37,667 nt of DNA from Tepidibacter formicigenes DSM 15518. GTDB lineage: Bacteria; Bacillota; Clostridia; Peptostreptococcales; Peptostreptococcaceae. The notes beneath the pieces were generated by a model, which did no database searches, was not told where the DNA came from, and worked only from the letters and a program-made list of their open reading frames with translations. Below, piece by piece: positions 23,458-31,271 of this stretch (position 1 is the first letter of the stretch; every line of letters starts with the position of its first letter). Location: assembly GCF_900142235.1 (NCBI RefSeq), contig NZ_FRAE01000011.1:1-37667 (forward strand), given 5' to 3'. The position numbers and the translations under genes are program-made.

Positions 23458-23889
23458 ATGGAGAACATAGGAAAAGTTATAGAAACAAAAGATAATTTTG
23501 CAAAACTAGAAGTAAGAAGGGCAAGTGCATGTGGTGAAAAATGCTCTAGTTGTAAAGGTGGATGCAGTACTACTGGAATATATGTAAATGTAGAAAATAC
23601 TTTAGACGCTAAACCTGGTGATTTTGTAAAAATAGAAACAGAAACAAAATCTATTATGAAAGTAGCATTTATAGTTTATCTGTTTCCTTTATTTATGCTT
23701 ATATTAGGTATTTTTTCTAGTTTTTTTATTTACAAGCAATTTAACATCAGATTTTCATCAGAAGTATTTAGTTTTTTAGTTGGATTACTGTTTATGGGTA
23801 TATCCTATATAATAATTAGAATTATAGACTTCATATATCAATCTAAAGGAAAACTCCAATATAAAATAATAAAAATAGATATATCATAG
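23458..23889 (+). CDS. rseC: RseC/MucC-type SoxR-reducing system protein
   Basis: 143 residues. The N-terminal soluble part carries the Cys cluster ACGEKCSSCKGGCSTTG (25-41), which could hold an iron-sulfur cluster or metal. A beta-rich stretch follows (VENTLDAKPGDFVKIETE), then two transmembrane helices (about 66-90 and 100-123) and a basic tail. This matches RseC, linked to the Rnf/Rsx electron-transfer complex and SoxR reduction. No rnf genes are near. It is divergent from lemA and overlaps the tail of the convergent broken gene by 47 nt. A fragment duplicate is at 17841-17925. Confidence 0.9.
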   Translation: MENIGKVIETKDNFAKLEVRRASACGEKCSSCKGGCSTTGIYVNVENTLDAKPGDFVKIETETKSIMKVAFIVYLFPLFMLILGIFSSFFIYKQFNIRFSSEVFSFLVGLLFMGISYIIIRIIDFIYQSKGKLQYKIIKIDIS

Positions 23890-25062
23890 CACCTATATAT
23901 ATAGTACTATTAAACCCAAATTTAATAGATAAAGCTACAGCTAATAAAGATCCGATTACAGAAAAAATTCCGTTTGCCCCCCACATAAGTGGAAGTATAT
24001 CTTCCTCTTTATATATATTTTTTAATTTGCTTATACCCGTTGGGAAAGGTATCCCCATTAATATACCCATAGGCAAAATTATTAAAAATCCAATTACCAT
24101 TTTTTGCATCATAACATAATCATTTGTAATTTCTATTATTTTATTTAAGCTAAACCCAATAATTAAAATAGTAATTGCTGTAAATAATAAATAATAATAA
24201 GAATTGTCTGTAAATCTTTTTACATATTTATTTCCACTAATTAGACTACCTAATCCACTACTTAATAGAATACTAAATAAAATAATACTAAAAGTAAGAG
24301 ATGGATTTCCAAAATATAATACCATTTTTTGTATTATTGGAATCTCTACTAGCATATATGCTATTCCTAGCCCGGTAAAATATCTAACAATTTCTTTATA
24401 TTCTTTTTTCTTAAAGTATCTCTTTCTTATGGCAATCCAAATGAAAATTATACCAAAGAATACATATATAATCTCAAGAGGTAAAAATTTAGTATAATTA
24501 TAGAAAAACGGACTATTGTCTTTAATTGGTTTTGCATTAAATTGAATACTACTTAACGCTTGTTTATAAGTTAGTTTTCCTTCCTTAATTAGCTTATAAA
24601 ATTCATTTTCTCCACCTGGATAATGAATTATTTCTCTATTTTGCTCTTTAGAAATTTCTTTTATGTTTTTTATTTCTTCTTTAGAAAAAGGAGTATTTTT
24701 AAATAATTACTAGAGGCATAGCAACTTTATTACCATGCATATTTTTATGCTCTATGCTCACTCCATTTATAATTACAAAATAATCTGTTACCTCTTTAGG
24801 TTTTATTCCTTTATCTAAAAGAACTTCTATTCCTGTATTTACAATCTTAAGCAAATCCATATTGCTATGCATCATAAAACTTAATTTACCATTTTTACTT
24901 AAATGATTAAAATACTCATTAAAAGCTTCATAAGTATATATATAGTTTTCAGATAAAGAGTACATCGTATTTTCTACTGCATTTGTCATAACCATAGAAA
25001 GATAAATATTATCATATTTTCCCTTACTTTTTTCAATGAAATACTTTTGAAGATAGCCTCTT
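23843..25062 (-). pseudogene. Membrane-fused aminopropyltransferase-like (spermidine synthase superfamily) protein, broken
   Basis: The N-terminal remnant (25062-24699) reads DNIYLSMVMTNAVENTMYSL and FMMHSNMDLLKIVNTGIE, the second half of a spermine-synthase-like Rossmann domain. A frameshift near 24705 ends that frame. The other frame continues NTPFSKEEIKNIKEISKEQN, then DNSPFFYNYTKFLP and at least six membrane helices (to 23843) with FPTGISKLKN and LMWGANGIFSVIGSLLAVAL. This is the layout of spermidine-synthase-like proteins with a polytopic region. The 5' end, with the SAM-binding motif, is deleted and a TGA precedes the first matching codon. Dead by two lesions. Confidence 0.75.
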
Positions 25063-25209
25063 AATCATCTAACCCCCCATTAAATATGAAAAATTATGCA
25101 ATATAGTAAAATTAAAAAATTTATCTATTATTAGAAAAACCCACGCTTAGAAAAATCGTGGGCTTTCAATTTAGCTTTTTTTACAGATACCCTTATTAAT
25201 TCAACAAGA
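25063..25209 (-). terminator. Terminator region after the methyltransferase gene
   Basis: CCCACG (25140-25145) and CGTGGG (25157-25162) pair with extra flanking A-T pairs. On the minus strand the stem is followed by TTTTTCT. The rest of the stretch holds no gene. Confidence 0.8.
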
Positions 25210-25827
25210 CTAATCGTTATATATGACAATCTTCTTTACAATATCTTTCCACAAATTTGACACCTCTATTTTATTGAATCCTGCTTTTTTCACATTTTCT
25301 ACGGTTCGTCTATTAATATTTGCCCCATATAAATTAACAACAAGTGGATTAAATACATCCATTAAAGCTCCTTGTATTTTTTTTTCACTTCTAACGTGCT
25401 CTATAAGAATTATTTTACCCCCTTTTTTACATACTCTTTTTATTTCTTTTAAACCCTTGATAGGATTTGGAACAGAACAAAAAACACATGTAGTAAATAT
25501 AGTATCAAAAGTATTATCAGGAAAGTATAAATTTTGAACATCCATAAATTGTAAATCTACATTATTCTTTAACTTTTTTGCTTTTATTCTTGCTCTTTCC
25601 AGCATGTTTATACTAAAATCAATAGCAGTAATATCTAGATTATCCGGATAAAATTCTATATTCTTTCCAGTTCCAACCCCTACTTCTAGGACCTTTCCAT
25701 TTAATTCTTTCATTACTTGCATTCTCCATTCTTTAAGAGACATAGCTTCCATAGGCTGTTCTAAAATATCATAAATAAAGGCTACTCTATCATATCTTTT
25801 TTTAATTTTTTCACTTAACTTATCCAT
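25210..25827 (-). CDS. Class I SAM-dependent methyltransferase (UbiE-like)
   Basis: 205 residues. The N-terminal RYDRVAFIYDILEQPMEAM is typical of the UbiE/PmtA-like group. Motif I is KVLEVGVGTGKNIEFYP (43-59), strand 2 is ITAIDFSINMLERAR, and the acidic loop is LQFMDVQNLYFPDNTFDTIF. Post-motif sequences include VCKKGGKIILIEHVRSEKK. It methylates an unknown small molecule or phospholipid; the C-terminal part with NPLVVNLYGANINRRTVENV is shared with phosphatidylethanolamine-type methyltransferases. A ribosome site AGAGGAA overlaps the end of the upstream broken gene. Confidence 0.9.
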   Translation of the reverse strand: MDKLSEKIKKRYDRVAFIYDILEQPMEAMSLKEWRMQVMKELNGKVLEVGVGTGKNIEFYPDNLDITAIDFSINMLERARIKAKKLKNNVDLQFMDVQNLYFPDNTFDTIFTTCVFCSVPNPIKGLKEIKRVCKKGGKIILIEHVRSEKKIQGALMDVFNPLVVNLYGANINRRTVENVKKAGFNKIEVSNLWKDIVKKIVIYND

Positions 25828-26096
25828 ATATTTTTCCTCTTTAAAACTCTTCCATTATCTAAATCTCCTGTATAAATTTTTTTCCCATCAATGGTTGTAG
25901 CAATACCATGTGAAGCAGATTCTCCTACGTTAATAATATCTACTTGTTCTTTTTTTAATACGTCAATTACAGAAATAGTTCCATCCTTTACATTGGGGAT
26001 ATACGCTAAAATTTGTCTATTATAATTTTTAACTAAAAAAACTACACTTATAAAAAGTATTGTAATTACTGATAAACCCAAAATTTTCCTTTTCAT
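25815..26096 (-). pseudogene. Truncated YVTN-type beta-propeller protein
   Basis: 93 residues with an N-terminal membrane anchor (about 4-22), followed by about one and a half blades: ILAYIPNVKDGTISVIDVLK and GIATTIDGKKIYTGDLDNG. These proteins normally have seven blades and more than 300 residues. The frame then reads KRKNIWIS, which is simply the methyltransferase ribosome site and start codon region in another frame. A deletion joined a propeller gene to the 5' end of the methyltransferase gene. Probably non-functional. Confidence 0.78.
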
Positions 26097-26123
26097 TTCG
26101 TATCTGCTCCTTCTCTATTTTTA

Positions 26124-26672
26124 TTATTTTTTTATCAAATCTATTTCATTCTTATTCCAAACAAATTTTCTAGATTCTACTTTATCTAATTCTTTTATTT
26201 CAAGTTCAATATATTCTGTATTTTCATTAATAATGGATTCACCATTATATTCTTTTGGTACTTTTAAATATCCATATATATGATGTCCACTTCCCCCTAC
26301 TTGTTCCCACAAAAATCCTTCTTTTACAATGAGGCCTTCACTATTTTTTATATTTACTAATTTTGCATAATCTATCCCTTCTAAATCTACAGAGTGTGTA
26401 TTTAACATAACTTTAAAAACTAAATAATTTTCATCTTCTTTTTCAATATTATTAATTAGTACACCTACATCTACATTTCCTTGGTTATCCGTTCTCATAA
26501 GTTTTTCGAAATTTACTTCTTCTTTCTCTTCTAAAATTTCTTCTTCTCTTATATTTTCTTCTAAGACATTCTTATTTTGAATAAACTCATCTTCCTTAAA
26601 CTTGTTTGTTAAAAAAAATAGTAAAATAAATATTGCGAACAACCCTATAATTAAAATATTTTTCTTTTTCAT
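26124..26672 (-). CDS. Membrane-anchored extracellular protein of unknown function
   Basis: 182 residues. An N-terminal transmembrane anchor (about 5-22) is followed by an acidic low-complexity linker (about 25-58, rich in EEE). A predicted beta-sandwich domain (about 65-180) comes next, with VDVGVLINNIEKEDENYLVF, LNTHSVDLEGIDYAKLV and EQVGGSGHHIYGYLKVP. The 'TH.VDL...GG.HH..G.L..P' pattern is conserved in proteins near metal transport genes, and the two adjacent His suggest metal contact; I do not know a named family. The gene is complete, with GGTGGGG upstream of the ATG. It may have a weak sigma-54-like promoter at 26719-26732. Confidence 0.7.
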   Translation of the reverse strand: MKKKNILIIGLFAIFILLFFLTNKFKEDEFIQNKNVLEENIREEEILEEKEEVNFEKLMRTDNQGNVDVGVLINNIEKEDENYLVFKVMLNTHSVDLEGIDYAKLVNIKNSEGLIVKEGFLWEQVGGSGHHIYGYLKVPKEYNGESIINENTEYIELEIKELDKVESRKFVWNKNEIDLIKK

Positions 26673-26718
26673 ATTCTTTTCCCCACCTTCTATTAATTTT
26701 TATCTTCTTTCTAACTTA

Positions 26719-26732
26719 GCAAATTTCATACC
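26719..26732 (-). promoter_or_regulatory. Possible weak sigma-54 promoter
   Basis: Minus-strand TTGGTATGAAATTTGCTAAG keeps GG-N10-GC and TTGCT but has T instead of C after GG. It lies 47 nt before the 182-residue gene. No palindromic activator site was found upstream, so this is uncertain. Confidence 0.35.
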
Positions 26733-26825
26733 AATATATATTACCATTTAAAATTATAGATTAATTAAAGAAATTGAATAAGTACTTGTAGCAAATCTAA
26801 CATTAATTGAGTCATATTAAACAAT

Positions 26826-26860
26826 AAAAATCGCTAGTTTTTATGACTAGCGACTTTCTA
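26826..26860 (-). terminator. Terminator after the larE fragment
   Basis: TCGCTAG / CTAGCGA stem with extended A-T pairing and a T run (TTTTTATT) on the minus strand. The core is similar to the tcdA terminator. Confidence 0.8.
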
Positions 26861-26866
26861 AATAAA

Positions 26867-27118
26867 CTAAATTGAAGTTTTATTCATATTATCACTGCTA
26901 TATCCAAACAAATCTACAGTTACATAATCAAAACCTATTTTCTTTAATTTTTTACCTATCTCATTCATTACATTTAAATTGAAAAGTTTTTTCATTTCAT
27001 CTGGTGATACTTGAATTATTGCAATGTTTTCTTCATATCTCACTCTAAATTTTGTAAATATTATATCTCTTAAGTATTTTTCAGCTTGATCTATCATATA
27101 TATCTTATTTAAAGTCAC
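26867..27118 (-). pseudogene. larE: C-terminal fragment of LarE-type sulfur transferase
   Basis: 83 residues from a GTG preceded by AAGGAGG. The sequence LNKIYMIDQAEKYLRDIIF, FRVRYEENIAIIQVSPDEMK and KKIGFDYVTVDLFGYSSDNMN matches the C-terminal part of LarE (ATP-dependent sacrificial sulfur transferase for the nickel-pincer cofactor of lactate racemase). The N-terminal PP-loop ATPase and the sulfur-donor Cys region, about 190 residues, are missing. It cannot have LarE activity. The ribosome-site-like sequence at its start may be fortuitous or imported by the deletion. Confidence 0.72.
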
Positions 27119-27217
27119 AGCCTATCCTCCTTTACTTTATGAGTAACTATAAAATGGATATTTGTAGTAAATCACTCAATTGTTGTATTATATAATAAAA
27201 CTATATATTTGCACGGT

Positions 27218-27250
27218 AAAAAATCAGGAAAATTATTTTCCTGATTTTTT
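27218..27250 (-). terminator. Terminator of copA
   Basis: Perfect stem AAAAAATCAGGAAAA / TTTTCCTGATTTTTT with a 3-nt loop just after the copA stop. The T run serves both strands. Confidence 0.92.
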
Positions 27251-27253
27251 ATC

Positions 27254-29704
27254 CTATACTTTAAATTTTCTCAATCTTAAAGCATTAGTTACTACAGATA
27301 CAGAACTTAAAGCCATGGCTCCTGCTGCAAACATTGGATTAAGCTTTGGTCCACCTAGTGCATAAAATATACCTGCTGCAAGAGGTATTCCAGCAGTATT
27401 ATATGCAAATGCCCAAAATAAATTTTGCCTAATATTTCGTATAGTACTTCTACTTAGTTTTATAGCAGTAACAACGTCTACTAAATCACTTTTCATAAGT
27501 ACTATATCTGCTGATTCCATAGCAACATCAGTACCTGAACCAATAGCAATACCTACATCTGCCTGAGCCAAGGCTGGAGCATCGTTTATACCATCTCCAA
27601 CCATAGCTACAACTTTATTTTTTTCTTGAAGCTTTTTAACTTCATTTGCCTTGTCTTCAGGAAGGATTTCTGCTAAAACCACATCTATTCCAACTTGCTT
27701 TGCAATAGCACTAGCAGTTTTCTTATTATCGCCTGTAATCATAGCAACTTCTATTCCCATTTCATGAAGCATATCTATTGCTTTTTTACTACTTTCTTTT
27801 ACTACATCTGCAACAGCAATAATACCTTCTAGTTTATTGTTTATAGCCATATACATAGGTGTTTTACCTTCATTTGCAAGTTTATCAGATTCATCTTTTA
27901 AAGTCATTTGTATATTTTTATCTTTCATTAGTTTTTCATTACCTAAATATATTTTCTTATTTTCTATCTCAACTTCTATGCCATGGCCTGGTATAGCGTA
28001 GAACTTATCTAAATTTAATAAAGAAATATTTTTTTCTTCTGCTCCTCTTACAATAGCTTCTCCTAATGGATGCTCTGATCCTTTTTCAGCAGAAGCTGCC
28101 AATTGAAGTAATTCTTCTTCTGTAAAATTTCCTAATGTAATAATATTTGTAACTTTTGGCTTTCCCTCTGTTATAGTTCCTGTTTTATCAAATACAATTG
28201 TTTCTATTTTATGTGCAGTTTCAAGCGCTACCCCACTTTTAATTAAAACTCCATATTCTGCTCCTTTTCCTGTCCCAACCATTATAGCTGTTGGAGTTGC
28301 AAGTCCTAAAGCACATGGACAAGCTATAACTAAAACAGAAATAAACATAGTTAAAGAAAATACTACAGACTGACCTGAAATGTACCAAGCAACTCCTGAT
28401 ATTAGAGCAATAGCCATAACTATTGGAACAAAATACCCAGATATAATATCAGCAAGCTTTGCAATAGGAGCTTTACTTCCTTGTGCCTCTTCTACTAATC
28501 TTACGATTTGAGAAAGTGCTGTATCTTTTCCTACCTTAGTTGCTTTAAATTTTATTACACCATTCTTATTAATACTAGCTCCAACAACATTATCTCCTAT
28601 CTTTTTTTCAACAGGAATACTTTCTCCAGTAAGCATAGATTCATCAACAGAACTATGTCCCTCTACAACTACTCCATCAACAGGAATTTTTTCTCCAGGC
28701 TTTACTAGCAATATATCTCCTACTTCTACTTCTTCAATAGATATAACTATTTCTTTATTTTCTTGAATAACAGTAGCAGTTTTTGGTTGCATTCCTACAA
28801 GTTTTTTAATAGCTTCTGAAGTCTTTCCTTTCGAGACAGCTTCTAAATATTTTCCAAGAAGTATTAAAGCTATAATAACACCTGCTGTTTCAAAATATAA
28901 ATCCTTTGAATACTCCATATTTCCATTAATAATTTGATATATAGCATATATACCATAAATAATAGCTGCGCTTGTTCCTACTGCAATTAAAGAATCCATA
29001 TTAGGACTTCCTTTAAATAAAGCTTTAAATCCTACAGTATAAAATTTATATCCTGCAATTATTATAGGTATTGTTAAAATAATTTGAACCAATGCAAAAT
29101 TCAAAGGATTATCCATAGGTTCAATAATCTTAGGTAAAGGTAATCCTAACATATGTCCCATTGCTATATATAAAAGAGGAAGTGTAAATATAGAAGATAT
29201 AACAAATTTCTTGAATAATGTTTTTATTTCTTTTTCTTTTCTTTCTTTGTCCTCATCCTTTACTAGTTCTTTTTCTATATCTAAAGGGGTATATCCAGCT
29301 TTTTTAATTGCATTTTTTATTTCTGAAATTCTTACCTTATCTGGATTATAAATCACTTTTGCTTTATTAGTAGCAATATTTACATCTACAGATTTTATCC
29401 CTTCTAATTTGTTGATAGACCTATCAACAGCTTTTGCACAAGATGCTCAAGTCATTCCCTGTATAGGTATTATAATATCTCTATTATTTTCTTCAATGCT
29501 TGCTTTATATCCAGCTTTGCTTACTGCTTCTATAATTTCTTCATAAGAAATATAATTTTCATTATATTTTACTTCCATTTTTTCTGTAGCTAAGTTTACA
29601 CTAACTTCTTCTATTCCTTCTAATTTTTCTACTGCTCTTTCAACAGCCCTAGAACAAGATGCACAAGTCATTCCTCTTATATTAAAATTTTTTTCCATAG
29701 GCAA
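27254..29704 (-). CDS. copA: Cu(+)-exporting P1B-type ATPase with in-frame UGA (possible selenocysteine)
   Basis: Read through a UGA at 29447-29449 this is 816 residues. The TTG at 29704 is preferred as start because GGAG lies 8 nt before it; an ATG at 29698 is the alternative. HMA domain 1 has GMTCASC (11-17). HMA domain 2 (about 78-145) has GMT-UGA-ASC, so residue 86 is Sec or a stop at the first metal-binding Cys. Eight membrane helices follow. TGES is at about 359, the CPC metal site at about 462, DKTG with the phosphorylated Asp at about 506, HPLGEA in the N domain, and GDGINDAPA at about 702. AFAYN and MALSS in helices 7-8 give the full P1B-1 set for Cu(+)/Ag(+). The 731 codons after the UGA are intact and no internal start with a ribosome site is seen. 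A sigma-54 promoter lies upstream. Confidence 0.88.
29410..29449 (-). promoter_or_regulatory. UGA codon plus SECIS-like hairpin in copA
   Basis: In the minus-strand mRNA the UGA (29449-29447) is followed after 18 nt by GUUGAU-AGGUCU-AUCAAC, extended by a further U-A pair. The apical loop contains GGUCU, as in the E. coli fdhF element. The loop starts 24 nt after the UGA, inside the range described for bacterial SECIS elements. A bulged U, present in fdhF, is not obvious. Within codons the palindrome uses ATC and AAC, uncommon choices in this AT-rich DNA. Confidence 0.65.
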
Positions 29705-29749
29705 TATTTCAACTCCTTTTTAAACTTAATTTTATTATTTTTATTATTA

Positions 29750-29763
29750 GCAATTTTTATGCC
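29750..29763 (-). promoter_or_regulatory. Sigma-54 promoter of copA
   Basis: Minus-strand AATGGCATAAAAATTGCTAA, GG-N10-GC, 46 nt before the copA start. Confidence 0.87.
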
Positions 29764-29836
29764 ATTATTTAAAATATACTTTTATTCTAGCTTAACAGAC
29801 TCACAACCTTTTTCTTTTCTAATAATTTGTAGCTTT

Positions 29837-29855
29837 TGACACAGCCTTTGTGTTA
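29837..29855. promoter_or_regulatory. Palindromic activator site (UAS-like), copA
   Basis: TGACACA-GCCTT-TGTGTTA, same half-sites and spacing as the lemA sites. Centred about 96 bp upstream of the -12 element of the copA promoter, between copA and the activator gene. Confidence 0.75.
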
Positions 29856-29867
29856 TATAACAATAAA

Positions 29868-29919
29868 AAAATAGAAAGTCTTATTTGAAATGAATTTATA
29901 AAATAAGACTTTCTATTTT
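29868..29919 (-). terminator. Terminator of the kinase-regulator operon
   Basis: Long stem AAAAATAGAAAGTCTTATTT / AAATAAGACTTTCTATTTTT with A and T runs, directly after the regulator stop. Confidence 0.92.
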
Positions 29920-29920
29920 T

Positions 29921-31267
29921 TTAACTTATATTATACTTTTCCATTCTATATATAAGAGTATGTCTTGTAATACCTAATAATTTAGCAGCTTTAGTTTGGT
30001 TATTATCACACCTTTTTAGAGCTTGCATAATAAAGCTTTTTTCTACTTCTTCTAGTTTTACTCCATCTGGCGGCAAATTAAATTTAAATTCTGTATTATT
30101 TTTAGATAATATTTCTCTAGGCAAATCATTTTTATCAATTAATTCACTACTGTTTAATATGACCACTCTTTCAATTATATTTTCAAGTTCTCTTATATTT
30201 CCCTTCCAGCTATAATCAGTTAAAATATTCAAAGCATCCTTACTTATATTAATTTTTTTTCTTCCCATATCTTTGCAGTGTTTTTCTAAAAAATATTCAA
30301 CTAATAATCTAATATCTTCTTTTCTTTCTCTCAATGGAGGTAGTTCTATTGGTATAACATTTAATCTGTAATATAAATCCTCTCTAAATGTTCCTTCTTC
30401 TACCATTTTCTTTAAGTCTCTATTAGTTGCTGTAATAATCCTTACATCTGCTTTTATTACTTCAGTACCTCCCACTCTCTCTATTTCTTTTTCTTGTAAT
30501 ACTCTTAAAAGTTTTACCTGAACAGCTAGACTTAATTCTCCTATTTCATCTAAAAATATACTTCCTCCATTTGCTCTTTCAAATCTACCTAACTTTTTAC
30601 TTACTGCACCAGTAAAAGCTCCTTTATCATGACCAAAAAGTTCACTCTCAAGTAAATTTTCAGGAAGAGCACCACAGTTTACTTTTATGTAAGGCTTATC
30701 TTTCCTATGACTACTATAGTGTATAGCACTTGCTATTAATTCTTTACCTGTTCCACTTTCTCCTGTTATTAGTACTGTTGCATTACTTTTTGAAACTCTT
30801 TTAACCATGTCTAGTACTTTTTTCATTTGAGGACTCTCACCAATAATTATTTTTCCTGTACTGCTTCTTAGCTCTTGGGTTAAAAAGTTTATTTCTTCCT
30901 TCATATCTCCAATTTCAAGAGCTTTTTCTATTTGTATCTTTAACATTTCTATATCAAAAGGTTTAGAAATATAATCTAATGCCCCAAGCTTCATAGCTTC
31001 AACAGCAGATTCCATGGTACCATGAGCTGTAATCATGATAACAGGTATATTGCGGTTAATATTTTTTATTTCTTTTAGGGCATTCATTCCATCCATTTTT
31101 GGCATCTTCAAATCTAAAAGAACAAGATCAGGTTCATATAATTTGAAATTATCAACTGCTTCTAATCCATCTGATGCAGTAATAATTTTATATTCTTTCC
31201 CTTTTAAGGCTCTTTTCATTGCCCAAAGCATATTTTTCTCATCATCTGCAATTAATATCTTTTTCAC
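29921..31267 (-). CDS. NtrC-family sigma-54-dependent response regulator (ZraR/AtoC-like)
   Basis: 448 residues. The receiver domain (1-120) has DD at 8-9, phospho-acceptor D52 in LVLLDLKMPKMDG, T80 and K102. The AAA+ sigma-54 activator domain (about 140-370) has Walker A GESGTGKE (169-176), GAFTGA loop (216-221) that contacts sigma-54, Walker B IFLDEIGEL and the R-finger region. A Fis-type helix-turn-helix ends the protein (NQTKAAKLLGITRHTLIYRM, about 425-444). It should activate sigma-54 promoters by ATP-driven remodelling from upstream palindromes. The gene ends just before the copA activator site, and its start overlaps closely with the kinase stop (4 nt gap). The candidate regulon is the set of GG-N10-GC promoters in this window. 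Confidence 0.95.
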   Translation of the reverse strand: MKKILIADDEKNMLWAMKRALKGKEYKIITASDGLEAVDNFKLYEPDLVLLDLKMPKMDGMNALKEIKNINRNIPVIMITAHGTMESAVEAMKLGALDYISKPFDIEMLKIQIEKALEIGDMKEEINFLTQELRSSTGKIIIGESPQMKKVLDMVKRVSKSNATVLITGESGTGKELIASAIHYSSHRKDKPYIKVNCGALPENLLESELFGHDKGAFTGAVSKKLGRFERANGGSIFLDEIGELSLAVQVKLLRVLQEKEIERVGGTEVIKADVRIITATNRDLKKMVEEGTFREDLYYRLNVIPIELPPLRERKEDIRLLVEYFLEKHCKDMGRKKINISKDALNILTDYSWKGNIRELENIIERVVILNSSELIDKNDLPREILSKNNTEFKFNLPPDGVKLEEVEKSFIMQALKRCDNNQTKAAKLLGITRHTLIYRMEKYNIS

Positions 31268-31271
31268 TTTC

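Noticed and set aside
27254-29356. Calling the 700-codon ATPase frame a separate gene starting at a GTG
   Set aside because: The match to HMA domain 2 continues upstream to the UGA, the GTG has no ribosome site, and the first ATG lies inside a membrane helix.
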